A stretch of DNA of 64,000 bases from Catenulispora acidiphila DSM 44928 (GTDB lineage Bacteria; Actinomycetota; Actinomycetes; Streptomycetales; Catenulisporaceae): positions 930,001 through 994,000 of the forward strand of contig NC_013131.1 of NCBI RefSeq assembly GCF_000024025.1, written 5' to 3'. The number at the start of each line of letters is the position of its first letter. Position 1 is the first letter of the stretch. Position numbers and translations under genes: made by a program. Of this stretch, positions 53,642 through 64,000 are shown in pieces. The notes under the pieces are model-generated. The model saw only the letters and a program-made list of their open reading frames with translations. It did not search any database and was not told the origin of the DNA.

Positions 53642-55236
53642 TGGCCGCGGACAAGACAGGCGCAGAACAGCGCGGCGCGGACAAGACCGCCGACAAGGCC
53701 GGCGCCCCCAAAACCAGCGCCCCCACAACCAGCGCCGACAAACGCGGCCTCCCCGGCGCCGGCCTGGCCAAGGGCCTGGCCACGACCCTGAAGACGATGA
53801 CCCACCGCTCGGTCACCGCGCAGTACCCGGACGTGAAGCCGGAGCTCCCCCCGCGCTCCCGAGGCGTCATCGCCCTGCTCGAGGAGAACTGCACCTCCTG
53901 CATGCTCTGCGCCCGCGAATGTCCCGACTGGTGCATCTACATCGACTCCCACAAGGAAGTCGTCCCAGCGACAGAGCCAGGCCAACGCGACCGCACCCGC
54001 AACGTCCTCGACCGCTTCGCGATCGACTACAGCCTGTGCATGTACTGCGGCATCTGCATCGAAGCCTGCCCCTTCGACGCCCTCTTCTGGTCCCCCGAAT
54101 TCGAATACGCCGAATTCGACATCGTCGACCTCCTCCACGAAAAGGACCGCCTCCGCGACTGGATGTGGACCGTCCCCCCACCCCCACCCCACGCCCCGAA
54201 CGCAGAGCCCCCCAAGGAAATCGCCGCAGCCCAGAAAGCCGTCGAAAAGCAAGCCGCCGCCGAAGCCAAGGCCGCCGCAGAACGCGCAGCCGCAGCCGCG
54301 ACCCCACCCCCACCCGTCGAAGGCGGCACACCCAAGCAGCCCGAAGCCGACACGACGGAGATCCCCAAGATCACCGCCACCGACCCGCCGCCCCGCGACG
54401 CACTGAACGACACGGCCGAAATCCCCGTCGTCGAGACGCAGGCTCCGACGCAGCCGCTGCCTCCCGTGCCCCCCACGACCGAGTCGAAGTCGACGCAGGC
54501 TCCAACGCAACCGCTGCCCCACGTGACCCCCTCGGCCGAGTCGAAGCTGACGCAGGCTCCGACGCAGCCGCTCCCTCACGTGACCCCTGCGGCCGAGTCG
54601 AACCTTTCGCCAGGGCTGATCGCTGAGATCGCGGCGGCCAAGGCTGCTGCCGAAGTCGCGCCGGAAGCTGTCACCGAGGCGCCGACCGAGCCCGAGCCGG
54701 AAGCTGTCGTCGAGCCTGCTGCCGAAGCACCGACTCCGGTCGAGCCGGAAGCTGCTGCCGAGCCAGAGGTCCAGTCAGCCGCGACCGCCGAGCCCGCTGC
54801 CGAAGCCGCAACCGAGGCTCCGCTCGAGCCCGAAGCCACAGCCGCGCCCGTCGCGACCGATAAGCCTGCTGCCGAACCCGCAGCGGAACCTGCGACCGCC
54901 GAGCTCGCCGCCGAGCCAGAGGTCCAGGCCGCCCCCACCGAGCCCACCACTCCCGAGTCCACCACCGACTCAGCATCCGGCGACTCCGACTCCGACTCTG
55001 ACCCCGCCCCCAAGCCGACACCCCGCCGCCCCCGCAAAACCGCAGCCGCCAAGACCACCACCTCCAAAACCGCAGCCTCCAAAACCGCCGCCGCGAAAAA
55101 GGCCGCAGCCGCCAAAACCACCACCCCCAAGCCCAAGCGCCCCCGCAAAACCGCCGCCCCCACCGACCAGCCGCCCGCGCCCCCGCAGCCCGAGTCCCCC
55201 GAGAACGGCTCCGACTCCCCGGAGGCCGCCGGATGA
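53641..55236 (+). CDS. nuoI: NADH-quinone oxidoreductase subunit I with very long tail
   Basis: A 531-residue protein, against about 180-200 in normal NuoI. Residues about 45-185 are the ferredoxin-like core with both 4Fe-4S motifs: [12 protein letters not shown] and [12 protein letters not shown]. The N-terminal 40 residues are Lys/Ala/Thr-rich. After residue 190 come Pro runs, an Ala/Glu helix-prone part, three 19-residue repeats, a long acidic Glu/Ala/Pro section, and finally about 55 residues rich in Lys, Ala, Thr and Pro ([18 protein letters not shown], then [11 protein letters not shown]) like histone H1 tails. The frame is continuous and overlaps nuoJ by 4 bp, so the tail is translated in the operon. 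Confidence 0.92.
   Translation: MAADKTGAEQRGADKTADKAGAPKTSAPTTSADKRGLPGAGLAKGLATTLKTMTHRSVTAQYPDVKPELPPRSRGVIALLEENCTSCMLCARECPDWCIYIDSHKEVVPATEPGQRDRTRNVLDRFAIDYSLCMYCGICIEACPFDALFWSPEFEYAEFDIVDLLHEKDRLRDWMWTVPPPPPHAPNAEPPKEIAAAQKAVEKQAAAEAKAAAERAAAAATPPPPVEGGTPKQPEADTTEIPKITATDPPPRDALNDTAEIPVVETQAPTQPLPPVPPTTESKSTQAPTQPLPHVTPSAESKLTQAPTQPLPHVTPAAESNLSPGLIAEIAAAKAAAEVAPEAVTEAPTEPEPEAVVEPAAEAPTPVEPEAAAEPEVQSAATAEPAAEAATEAPLEPEATAAPVATDKPAAEPAAEPATAELAAEPEVQAAPTEPTTPESTTDSASGDSDSDSDPAPKPTPRRPRKTAAAKTTTSKTAASKTAAAKKAAAAKTTTPKPKRPRKTAAPTDQPPAPPQPESPENGSDSPEAAG
54436..54606 (+). repeat. 57-bp (19-residue) tandem repeat in nuoI
   Basis: Three in-frame copies starting at 54436, 54493 and 54550, each coding [19 protein letters not shown]. 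DNA identity between copies is high, suggesting recent duplication. Confidence 0.88.
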
Positions 55237-55820
55237 CCACCACCCGCGCCCTCAGCTCCACCACCGGCGTCGAGATCACCTTCGTCCTGGTCGGCCTCCT
55301 CACCTTCGGCGCCGCCGTCCTGACCGTGACCGTGCGCAACCTCGTGCACGCCGCGCTCTGGCTCGTCGTCGCCCTCGGCGGCCTCGCCGGCTGCTACCTC
55401 CTGCTCGCTGCCGAGTTCGTCGCCTGGGTGCAGGTGCTGATCTACGTCGGCGCCGTCGCCGTCCTCCTGCTCTTCGGCCTGATGCTGACGCGCGCACCGA
55501 TCGGCCGCACCACCGAGCTGGACTCCGGCAACCGCTGGGCCGCGGCAGTCGTCGGGCTGGCAACGGCCGGCGTGCTGGTCACCGTCATCGGCGACGCCGT
55601 CCGCACCACCTGGTTCGACCCGCGCCGAAACGTCGTCAACGGCACGGCCAAGGCAGTCGGCTCCAGCCTGTTCCGCTACTGGGTCCTGCCCTTCGAGCTG
55701 CTGTCGGTGCTCCTGCTCGCCGCGTTGGTCGGCGCGATCGTCCTGTCCCGGCGCGACGTGTCCGCCGACGCCGAAGGCGCTCCCGCCACCCCACCCCGAG
55801 CGACGGAGGCAGAGGCCTGA
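55233..55820 (+). CDS. nuoJ: NADH-quinone oxidoreductase subunit J
   Basis: A 195-residue membrane subunit. Five helices are predicted: [62 protein letters not shown] (the conserved Tyr-Val-Gly-Ala pi-bulge helix), [19 protein letters not shown] and [20 protein letters not shown]. The order and spacing match NuoJ. It begins within the stop of nuoI and ends one base before nuoK. Confidence 0.94.
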   Translation: MTTTRALSSTTGVEITFVLVGLLTFGAAVLTVTVRNLVHAALWLVVALGGLAGCYLLLAAEFVAWVQVLIYVGAVAVLLLFGLMLTRAPIGRTTELDSGNRWAAAVVGLATAGVLVTVIGDAVRTTWFDPRRNVVNGTAKAVGSSLFRYWVLPFELLSVLLLAALVGAIVLSRRDVSADAEGAPATPPRATEAEA

Positions 55821-55821
55821 C

Positions 55822-56223
55822 ATGCACGCCATCTACCCCCTCACCCTCGCCGCCCTCCTGTTCGCGGTCGGCGTCTACGGCGTCCTGGCCCGCCGCAACG
55901 CGGTAGCCGTCCTCATGGCGATCGAGCTCCTCCTCAACGCCGCCAACCTGAACCTCGTCACCTTCTCCAGCCTCCTGCGCGACCAGTACGGCATGGGCCA
56001 GGTCTTCACCATCTTCCTGATCACCGTCGCGGCCGCCGAGACCGGCCTGGGCCTGGCGATCGTCCTGCTGCTCTACCGCAACCGCGGCAGCGCGGCCATC
56101 GACGACGCCCGCGAGCTCGGCGAGGACGGCGCCCTCGGCCTCAAGCGCGTCCCGGCGCAGGCCGACGGCGAAAAAGAGAGCACCGCGACCACCGCCCCAG
56201 CACCCAAGGCGGTGACCAAATGA
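55822..56223 (+). CDS. nuoK: NADH-quinone oxidoreductase subunit K
   Basis: A 133-residue membrane subunit with three helices. Both proton-path glutamates are present: [17 protein letters not shown] (about 36) and [21 protein letters not shown] (about 72). The usual length is about 100; here about 33 extra residues form a polar tail ([15 protein letters not shown]). It overlaps nuoL by 4 bp. Confidence 0.95.
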   Translation: MHAIYPLTLAALLFAVGVYGVLARRNAVAVLMAIELLLNAANLNLVTFSSLLRDQYGMGQVFTIFLITVAAAETGLGLAIVLLLYRNRGSAAIDDARELGEDGALGLKRVPAQADGEKESTATTAPAPKAVTK

Positions 56224-58409
56224 GCACCCTCGCCCTCTGGATCCCCCTGCTCCCCCTGCTCTCCGCCGCGGCCCTCGCGGCGGTCTCGCTGTCCGGCCGC
56301 GCCCGCGCGACCGTCCCGGCCCTGGCCGTCCTCCCGATCGCCGCCGCGGCCGTCCTCACCCTCGTCGTCCTGTTCGGCCACGGGACCTCCGCCGCCACCG
56401 AGTCCCGCATCCGCTACGCCGCGACCGGCGGACCCGAGCTCTGGCTCGGCGCCCGCGTCGACGGCCTGGCGGCCCTGATCGCGGTCCTGGTCGGCGTCGT
56501 CGCCACCGCGGTCCAGCTCTACTCGGTCAGCTACATGGCCCACGAGGAGCGCTACACCTCCTACTCCGCCCTGATCTCGCTGTTCACGGCGGCGATGCTG
56601 GTCGTCGTCTACTCCACCGACCTGCTCGTCCTGCTCGTCGGCTGGGAGGTCATGGGCGCCTGCTCCTACTTCCTCATCGGTCACCACTGGGACCGCCCCG
56701 AAGCCCGCAGCGCCAGCATCAAAGCGTTCCTGGTCACCAAGCTCGGCGACGCCCCCTTCCTGCTGGGCATCCTGTTCCTGGCGCACGGCGCGGGCACCTT
56801 CCGCGTCCAGCCGATCCTCCAACACGCGATCGCCCAAGGCGGCCACGGCTACACCGCCGCCGGCGCGATCCTGCTGATCGGCGGCGTGATGGGCAAGAGC
56901 GCCCAGATCCCGCTCCAGACCTGGCTCCCGGACGCGATGGCCGGCCCGACCCCCATCAGTGCCCTGATCCACGCCGCGACCATGGTCGCCGCCGGCGTCT
57001 ACGTCGTCGCGCGCCTCTACCCGGTGTTCCTGGTGACGCCGGCCGCCTTGTGGATCCTCGCGATCGCCGCCGCCCTCACCGCCGTGACCGCCGCACTGTC
57101 GGCGTTCGCCCAACGCGACCTCAAGCGCATCCTCGCCTACTCCACAGTCAGCCAACTCGCGCTGATGGTCGCGGCGCTCGCCGCCGGCGGCCGGGACGCG
57201 GCGGTCTTCCACCTGATGTCCCACGGCGGATTCAAAGCCCTGCTGTTCCTCGGCGCCGGCGTGATCATCCACAAGGCCGGAACCGGCGACGTCGACGAGC
57301 TCAACACCCAAGCCCTGCACCGCAAACTCCCGGTCACGTTCATCACCATGACGATCGGTCTGGCGGCGCTGGCCGGTGTCCCGCCCTTCTCAGGGTTCTT
57401 CTCCAAGGAGTCGATCGCCGGCGTGGCCTTCGACACCGCGACGCATACCGGCCCGACGAAATCCCTGCTCGGCATCACGCCGCCAGCAGGTATCGGCTGG
57501 CTGGTCTTCGTCGCCACCCTCCTGACCGGTTTCCTCACCGCCGCCTACGCTCTGCGCACCTGGCTGATGCTCTTCGGACCGCTGGAACGCGGCCGGTTCC
57601 GCTCGGCCGTGGAGATGTCGCAGCGCCAGCCGCAGACGGCGCCCCAGACCCCGGCGCCCTCGAGCGAACCCGAGACCGAGACCCCGACCGCCGCCGAGGT
57701 CGCCGCAGCCAGCGAATGGGCTCTGGAGGCGCTCGTCGCGGAATCGATCCGCGAGGAAGCCGCGACGACTGCGACGACTGCGACGGCCGAGACGACCGGG
57801 GCGACCGCCGCCGCCGAAAAGGTTGCGCCGAAAGCGAAAACCGGTCCCGAGGCACCACGCGCCGAACTCCTCCCTCTGGTCGTCCTGGCAGCGATCACCA
57901 CCGTGTTCGGCTTCGTCGGTTTGAACCGCGGGTGGTTCCCGTCATGGCTCGGCGACGCCGACGGCAACGCCTACTGCGCCTCGGCAGCCAGCGCCGGCAA
58001 GCTGATCCAGCCCGCCGACGCCTACCACCTGGCGCCCGCGCTGCTCTCAACGATCTTGGCGTTGGTCGCCCTGGCGCTTGGTCTCGGAGTGGTCTTCGCA
58101 GCCGCCCGCGCCAAGCCGGGCACGGATCCCAACCACGTCCTCGGCTTCCTGCGCAAACCAGCCTTCCTCGGCTTCCGCGCCGACGACCTCCAGGACGCCG
58201 TCGCCGTCCGTCCGGTGCAAGCCGCCGCGGACGCCGTCGCCTTCCTCGACACCGAAGTCGTGGACGCCTACGTCCGGGGGAGCGGGCACGCGGCCCGGCT
58301 GCTCGGCGAGGGTCTGCGGCGCGTCCAGACCGGCAACGTCCAGCTCTACCTGACCGGGGTGCTGACCGGAGTCGTCGTCATCGCCGCCGTCCTCGGATTC
58401 GGAAGGTAG
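56220..58409 (+). CDS. nuoL: NADH-quinone oxidoreductase subunit L with cytoplasmic insertion
   Basis: A 729-residue antiporter-like subunit. The proton-path Glu in [18 protein letters not shown] (about 141) and Lys in [18 protein letters not shown] (about 178) are kept, as is [25 protein letters not shown], split around residue 245. The later part has [14 protein letters not shown] and [16 protein letters not shown]. Between about 458 and 550 an Ala/Glu/Thr/Pro-rich insertion (including [17 protein letters not shown]) occupies a loop that is short in E. coli NuoL; it is followed by [19 protein letters not shown] and the lateral-helix region. All nucleotides stay in frame. Confidence 0.95.
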   Translation: MSTLALWIPLLPLLSAAALAAVSLSGRARATVPALAVLPIAAAAVLTLVVLFGHGTSAATESRIRYAATGGPELWLGARVDGLAALIAVLVGVVATAVQLYSVSYMAHEERYTSYSALISLFTAAMLVVVYSTDLLVLLVGWEVMGACSYFLIGHHWDRPEARSASIKAFLVTKLGDAPFLLGILFLAHGAGTFRVQPILQHAIAQGGHGYTAAGAILLIGGVMGKSAQIPLQTWLPDAMAGPTPISALIHAATMVAAGVYVVARLYPVFLVTPAALWILAIAAALTAVTAALSAFAQRDLKRILAYSTVSQLALMVAALAAGGRDAAVFHLMSHGGFKALLFLGAGVIIHKAGTGDVDELNTQALHRKLPVTFITMTIGLAALAGVPPFSGFFSKESIAGVAFDTATHTGPTKSLLGITPPAGIGWLVFVATLLTGFLTAAYALRTWLMLFGPLERGRFRSAVEMSQRQPQTAPQTPAPSSEPETETPTAAEVAAASEWALEALVAESIREEAATTATTATAETTGATAAAEKVAPKAKTGPEAPRAELLPLVVLAAITTVFGFVGLNRGWFPSWLGDADGNAYCASAASAGKLIQPADAYHLAPALLSTILALVALALGLGVVFAAARAKPGTDPNHVLGFLRKPAFLGFRADDLQDAVAVRPVQAAADAVAFLDTEVVDAYVRGSGHAARLLGEGLRRVQTGNVQLYLTGVLTGVVVIAAVLGFGR

Positions 58410-58416
58410 GGAAGCG

Positions 58417-59931
<1,515 letters not shown>

Positions 59932-59932
59932 C

Positions 59933-61441
59933 GTGACGATCTCCTCCCTCGTCCAGAACGTCTCGTACGCGCAGATCGCCGCGCCGCTCATCGTCGCCGC
60001 GGGCGCCGTGGCGGTCCTGGTGGCCGAGGTCTTCCTGCCGCCGCGCCGCAAGCAGCTGGTGTCCTGGCTCTCGCTGGTGGTGCTGGCCGGCGCGCTGGCT
60101 CCGGACATCGCCCTGTGGCCGGGCCGCACCCGGGGCACGTTCTGTATGCCGCAGAGCGCCGCCGGGCTGTATTCGCTCGGCGTCGGCGAGCCGCACGGGA
60201 TGCCGAGTACGTGCTCTTATATCGCGGACCGGTTCACGCTCATCTTCCAGTTCGTCGCCCTCGCAGGCGCGTTCATCGTGGTCCTGATGTCCGTCTCCTC
60301 GATGAAGCGGGACCGGATTCCGACGGGGGAGTACCACTTCCTGCTGCTGTCCTCGGTCGCGGGCGTCCTGGTCTTGGCGGCCTCGCGCGACCTGATCACG
60401 CTGACGATCGCGCTGGAAACCGTGTCGCTGCCGGCGTTCGCGCTAGTCGGATTGAAGCGCTGGAGCGGGAAGTCGTCCGAGGCGGCGCTGAAGTTCTTCC
60501 TGGTCTCGGTCGCCTCGACGGCCGTGATGCTGTTCGGCATCAGCCTGGTCTACGGAGCCACCGGAAACGTGCACTTCGGACCGGTCGCCCTGCACCTGAA
60601 TGCCTTGTCCGGCGGGCCAATCCGCCACCTTGCCTACCTCGGCGTCGGCCTGACCCTCGTCGGCTTCGGGTTCAAGGTCTCGGCCGTCCCCTTCCACTTC
60701 TGGACGCCGGACACCTATGCCGGCGCACCAGTCCCCATCGCGGCCTACCTGTCGGTGGTCTCCAAGGCAGCGGGCTTCGCCGGCCTGATCCTGTTGACCG
60801 GCACCGCTTTCAGCCCGCTGCTGAACAAGACCGGCCCACTCCTGGCGGTCCTGGCGGCCCTGACCATGTCGCTCGGCAACCTGGTGGCCCTGCGCCAACG
60901 CGACGCGGTACGGCTGCTCGCCTGGTCCACCATCGGCCAAGCCGGCTACATCATGGTCCCCCTAGCAGCGCACGACCAGCTCTCCTACACCAAGCACATC
61001 AACGCCTCAATCGCCTACATCATCATGTACGCCGCCATGAACCTCGGCGCCTTCGCCGTAGTGCACTCAGTCCACCCCGGCACCCTCGACGCCTACCGAG
61101 GCCTGGCAAAAACCCGCCCCCTAGCCTCCGCAGCCCTAGCCTTCTTCCTCCTCTGCCTAGCCGGCCTCCCCCCAGGCCTCATGGGCCTGTTCGCCAAGGT
61201 GGCAGTCTTCGGCGCCGCAGCCGGCTCCCACCTCATCTGGCTGGCAGTAGTGATGGCCGTCAACGTAGTCATCGCCCTCTACTACTACCTAGCCTGGACC
61301 GCCCGCCTCTTCGCCACCCCCACCACAGCAACCGCCGCAATCGGCCGCTCCCCAGCCACCCTGCGCTTCGCCATCGCCCTGGCAGGACTCGCCGCAGTGG
61401 TCTTCTCGGTCTGGCCGCAATCAGCTCTCGGCGCCTTCTAG
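59933..61441 (+). CDS. nuoN: NADH-quinone oxidoreductase subunit N
   Basis: A 502-residue antiporter-like subunit closing the operon. It has LITLTIALETVSLPAFALVGL (about 145-165), KSSEAALKFFLVSVASTAVM with the conserved Lys, FGFKVSAVPFHFWTPDTYAG (about 245-264, the HxWxPD motif), LLAWSTIGQAGYIMVPLA and FFLLCLAGLPPGLMGLFAK. The first 100 residues include an unusual external loop with two Cys (TFCMPQ and STCSY) that could form a disulfide. GTG 59933 starts one base after the nuoM stop. Confidence 0.94.
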   Translation: MTISSLVQNVSYAQIAAPLIVAAGAVAVLVAEVFLPPRRKQLVSWLSLVVLAGALAPDIALWPGRTRGTFCMPQSAAGLYSLGVGEPHGMPSTCSYIADRFTLIFQFVALAGAFIVVLMSVSSMKRDRIPTGEYHFLLLSSVAGVLVLAASRDLITLTIALETVSLPAFALVGLKRWSGKSSEAALKFFLVSVASTAVMLFGISLVYGATGNVHFGPVALHLNALSGGPIRHLAYLGVGLTLVGFGFKVSAVPFHFWTPDTYAGAPVPIAAYLSVVSKAAGFAGLILLTGTAFSPLLNKTGPLLAVLAALTMSLGNLVALRQRDAVRLLAWSTIGQAGYIMVPLAAHDQLSYTKHINASIAYIIMYAAMNLGAFAVVHSVHPGTLDAYRGLAKTRPLASAALAFFLLCLAGLPPGLMGLFAKVAVFGAAAGSHLIWLAVVMAVNVVIALYYYLAWTARLFATPTTATAAIGRSPATLRFAIALAGLAAVVFSVWPQSALGAF

Positions 61442-61972
61442 AAGCTCTTTACGGCTTCGCACACGGTTTGAATGGCCTCGCAGGGGACGCAGTTCGGTGG
61501 CGCGTGGCCGGGCTGCGCCGGCGGCCGGCGGTGATGCGCGGAGACGACCGCGCGCGAGTCCGAGTCACTGCGCACGCGTTGCGGCTGGCAGGTGTCGGCC
61601 GTCGGGCGCCCCCACGCCCCGCCACTCCCCGCTGCCCTCCACGCGACAACTCCTATCTGGAGCACGTAAAAAATGGCCGCCCGCGTTGTCGCAGCCTTCA
61701 CCCATCTGGCTCAGGCACCAGCCGAACCCACCCCGCACCAGGCAGCCCGGCCCGAACCAACCCGACCCAGCCCGACTCGAACCAACTCACCCCGCCCTGA
61801 CCCGCCAGGCACCGGGCAGTCCCGCCCGACTCGAACCGCCCCGACCCGCACCATGCAGCCCGGCCCAGTCCAACTCGCCCCAGCCCGCCCCACACCATGC
61901 AGCCCTGCCCGAACCAACCCGCCCCGCACCAGGCAGCGCGCCCCGCCCTGCACTAACCCACCCAACCCACCC
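61442..61972. other. 531-bp noncoding gap after nuoN
   Basis: The first 285 bp show no gene-like signal. The rest is the C-rich repeat listed separately. Open frames exist on both strands but their translations are simple Pro/Thr/Arg or Gly/Arg/Val repeats without normal codon bias. No clear terminator stem was found between the convergent nuoN and htpX genes. Confidence 0.6.
61727..61960. repeat. C-rich imperfect minisatellite with a G-quadruplex-forming tract on the minus strand
   Basis: Five imperfect copies of a motif starting GCACCAGGCAGCCCGGCCCG (variants CACCGGGCAGTCCC, CACCATGCAGCCCGG, CACCATGCAGCCCTG, CACCAGGCAGCGCG), separated by Pro-type CCCGACCC-like filler, at irregular spacings of about 30-70 bp. 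On the minus strand, 61925-61903 reads GGGG-C-GGG-TTGGTTC-GGG-CA-GGG, which meets the usual quadruplex pattern. Confidence 0.7.
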
Positions 61973-62854
61973 CTACCGCAAACTCTCCCCAGCAATCTGC
62001 TCCAACCGCCGCACCCGATCCGGAATCGGCGGATGCGTCGAAAACAGCCGCGACATCCCCGCCCCGCTGAAGGGGTTCGCGATCATCATCGAACTCGTCG
62101 TCATCAGCTCCGGCTCCGGCGCCAGGGGCAGCGCCGCCGTCCCGCGCTCGAGCTTCACCAGCGCCGATGCCAGCGCCAGCGGGTCGTTCGTGAGCCGCGC
62201 GCCGGAGGCGTCCGCCTGGTACTCCCGGGAGCGGCCGACGGCCAGCTGGATCATGGAGGCGGCCAGTGGGCCGAGGATCATGATGGCGAGCATGCCGAGC
62301 AGGCCTGGGCCTTCGTCGTCGTCGGAACGGCCGATGGGGATCAGCCAGGCGAGGTTGACCAGCCACATGATGGCGCTGGCCAGGGCGCCGGCGATGGAGG
62401 CGATGAGGATGTCGCGGTTGTAGACGTGGGACAGTTCGTGGCCGAGGACGCCGCGGAGTTCGCGTTCGTTGAGGAGGTCCAGGATGCCGGTGGTGCAGCA
62501 GACGGCGGCGTGCTGGGGGTTGCGGCCGGTGGCGAAGGCGTTGGGGGCGTCGGTGTGGGAGATGTACAGGCGGGGCATGGGCTGGCGGGACTGGGTCGAC
62601 AGTTGGCGGACGATGCGGTACATCGTCGGCTGCTCGACCTCGCTGACGGGCTGGGCTCGCATGGAGCGCAGGGCCATCTTGTCGCTGTTCCAGTAGGCGT
62701 AGGCGTTGGTGCCGACGGCGATGAGCAGCGCGAAGGTGACCCCGGTCCGACCCCAGAAGCTGCCGATCCCGATGATGATCGCCGACAGCAGCCCCATCAG
62801 CGCCGCGGTTTTCACGGCGTTGTGGCGGCCATGGAGATGCGTGGTGGATGTCAT
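61973..62854 (-). CDS. htpX: membrane zinc metalloprotease HtpX
   Basis: A 293-residue M48-family protease for quality control of membrane proteins. Two N-terminal helices ([20 protein letters not shown] and [17 protein letters not shown]) precede the catalytic motif [19 protein letters not shown] (HExxH near 135-139), then two more helices and the third zinc ligand Glu in [14 protein letters not shown] (about 211). The end [19 protein letters not shown] is typical. ATG 62854 has AAGGACG upstream. In S. coelicolor an htpX homolog also lies beside the second nuo cluster, from memory. Confidence 0.95.
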   Translation of the reverse strand: MTSTTHLHGRHNAVKTAALMGLLSAIIIGIGSFWGRTGVTFALLIAVGTNAYAYWNSDKMALRSMRAQPVSEVEQPTMYRIVRQLSTQSRQPMPRLYISHTDAPNAFATGRNPQHAAVCCTTGILDLLNERELRGVLGHELSHVYNRDILIASIAGALASAIMWLVNLAWLIPIGRSDDDEGPGLLGMLAIMILGPLAASMIQLAVGRSREYQADASGARLTNDPLALASALVKLERGTAALPLAPEPELMTTSSMMIANPFSGAGMSRLFSTHPPIPDRVRRLEQIAGESLR

Positions 62855-62976
62855 CGACGTCCTTGCCCGTTTTCGGTCGTTCCTTGCCCTTCCCCCTCCG
62901 GTCCAACGTAGGTGAAGATCCCCGGGGTTCCCGGGGTTGTGGGCCGGGCGGGTGAGGCGCGAGGGGTCCCGGGGGT

Positions 62977-63714
62977 CTAGACCGCCAGATCCCGGGAGGT
63001 GAAACGGGCCCAGGCCAGGGACAGCGCCACTATCGCGTAGCCGGCCTGCAGCCACAGACTGTGCGAGATGGTCCCCCAATAGACCGGTGTGCGCAGCAGG
63101 TCGGCGAAGGCCAGCCAGTCGAAGGAGAACAGCCAGGGCTGCAACACCTCCAGCTGCGGGATCGAGCCGGCGATCTCGGCGGCCACGATCAGCCCGATCG
63201 TGCCGGCCAGCGCCGTGGCGGGGGAGTCGGTGAGCGTGGAGATGGTCAGCCCGAGGACCGCGACCCCGGCCATACAGCAGGTCACGACCCCCGCGATGAG
63301 CACCGCACGCCCGAACGCCGCCTCCAGCGGGATCGTGCTCCCGCTGAGCAGCGTGACGTCGTGCATCGGGAACAGCACGCTCCCGGTCGCCAGCGCCGAC
63401 AGCGCCACCGTGCACGTCGCCGCCACCGCGTACGCGACCGCCGCGACGAGCTTGGCGGCCAGCAGCCGCGTCCGCCCCACCGGCCACGCCAGCACGGTTC
63501 GCAGCGTCCCGTCCGCGGCGTCCCCGGCGACCTGGTCCGCCGCCACCACGCCGACCGCGACCGGCAGGAACAACGGCACCGTCAGCGCCAGCGAGGCGAA
63601 CACCAGGAACAGCCCGTTGTCGGCGACCTCGTTCAGCATCCCGGTCCCGCCCCCGGCGCCGATCCCGGCGACCCGCACCGACACGCCGACCAGCACCGGC
63701 ACCAGCGCGAGCAC
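62977..63714 (-). CDS. ABC-2-type transporter permease
   Basis: At least 245 residues with six membrane helices: [30 protein letters not shown] (split), [66 protein letters not shown] and a last one before [14 protein letters not shown]. The loop [21 protein letters not shown] is the hallmark of ABC-2-type permeases. The coordinate 63714 is a minimal start (GTG). Upstream the same frame encodes a convincing N-terminus ([20 protein letters not shown]) back to about 63770 but without ATG, GTG or TTG, so the real start is unclear. No ATPase gene is in the window; it may lie further right. Confidence 0.8.
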   Translation of the reverse strand: MLALVPVLVGVSVRVAGIGAGGGTGMLNEVADNGLFLVFASLALTVPLFLPVAVGVVAADQVAGDAADGTLRTVLAWPVGRTRLLAAKLVAAVAYAVAATCTVALSALATGSVLFPMHDVTLLSGSTIPLEAAFGRAVLIAGVVTCCMAGVAVLGLTISTLTDSPATALAGTIGLIVAAEIAGSIPQLEVLQPWLFSFDWLAFADLLRTPVYWGTISHSLWLQAGYAIVALSLAWARFTSRDLAV

Positions 63715-63766
63715 CAGGAGAATCAGAAGATTGCGACGCCGCCGGAAGGTCAGCGCGAGTTCGATG

Positions 63767-64000
63767 CTAGGAATGGCCCACCTCCGCTGCGACTGTCGCC
63801 TCCAGCGACTCCGGCGTCGCGAACGCCACGAACAGCCGCTGATCCGGCGTGAACACCAGGCTCACCAGCCGACTGCTCCACACCACCCCGACCGGCGTCT
63901 TCGCCCCGTCGGCCATCATCATCCGCAGATAGCTCTGCAACGGCGTCCCCGGCGTACCGGCCAGCGCCGCCAACACCGCGGCGAACCCCTCCGGCGCCGG
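63767..64000 (-). CDS. C-terminal end of an unidentified protein (cut by window edge)
   Basis: The last 77 residues of a gene entering from the right edge. The readable part includes LQSYLRMMMADGAKTPVGVV, SRLVSLVFTPDQRLFVAFAT and ends PESLEATVAAEVGHS. No family can be named from this fragment. Its TAG stop lies just before the ABC permease, which follows in the same direction, so they are probably in one operon with shared or overlapping ends. Confidence 0.6.
   Translation of the reverse strand, partial: PAPEGFAAVLAALAGTPGTPLQSYLRMMMADGAKTPVGVVWSSRLVSLVFTPDQRLFVAFATPESLEATVAAEVGHS

Noticed and set aside
61727-61960. Possible CRISPR array
   Set aside because: Units are degenerate, spacings irregular, there are no unique spacers of constant length and no cas genes.
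61698-61995. Minus-strand Gly/Arg/Val-rich frames (MVWGGLGRVGLGR and similar) in the minisatellite
   Set aside because: They mirror the repeat units and have no ribosome site, domain or normal codon bias.
61497-62911. Plus-strand frames through the C-rich repeat and across htpX
   Set aside because: They encode simple Pro/Thr/Arg repeats and then run antisense to htpX, which has a full HExxH protease.

Overview
The window is a 64 kb piece of a very high-GC actinobacterial chromosome. Gene content and order look like Streptomyces and its relatives; Catenulispora-type actinomycetes are plausible, but the species cannot be read from the sequence. There are no rRNA or tRNA genes, no CRISPR array and no phage genes. 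The only mobile DNA is one decayed TnpB gene.

Region 1 (1-12 kb) holds an aldehyde dehydrogenase (cut by the window edge) with deoC, a PH-like membrane protein, a TetR regulator divergent from a TetX-like flavin monooxygenase, a phosphosugar mutase with a purine nucleoside phosphorylase, an MFS exporter, an LpdA-type flavoprotein, and two envelope proteins. deoC, the phosphorylase and the mutase form a nucleoside/pentose-phosphate salvage group. Region 2 (12-29 kb) holds acyl-CoA carboxylase alpha, a rhomboid protease, a surface protein with an Hcp-like domain, an isochorismatase-family hydrolase, a P450, a GAF-GGDEF protein, HMG-CoA lyase, a class III adenylate cyclase, a bPH2 protein, birA, the tnpB relic, pccB, pccE, a lipoprotein, maf and a membrane protein. 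The alpha, beta and epsilon carboxylase subunits and their biotin ligase are therefore encoded close together.

Region 3 (29-46.4 kb) holds a NodB-like lipoprotein overlapping a beta-propeller protein, a PIN-type toxin-antitoxin pair, fdhD, a heterodimeric ABC exporter with one degenerate ATP site, a transglycosylase-like protein, a ketopantoate-reductase-like enzyme, a POT transporter, a two-component system, two GtrA proteins, and purK-purE.

Region 4 (46.4-64 kb) starts with a Ser/Thr kinase whose sensor half lies beyond about 700 residues of repeats and is separated by a one-base frameshift in a C7 tract. It is followed by a tight ten-gene nuo operon (A-B-C-H-I-J-K-L-M-N) without D, E, F or G. 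Its NuoI carries a roughly 350-residue extra tail ending in a histone-H1-like Lys/Ala segment, NuoB and NuoK have C-terminal tails, and NuoL has a large cytoplasmic insertion. A C-rich minisatellite, htpX and an ABC-2-type permease close the window.

Two themes cross the window. First, at least 15 genes have a TAnnnT box 6-8 nt before their start codon, suggesting widespread leaderless transcription. Second, low-complexity expansions occur repeatedly in otherwise conserved proteins.
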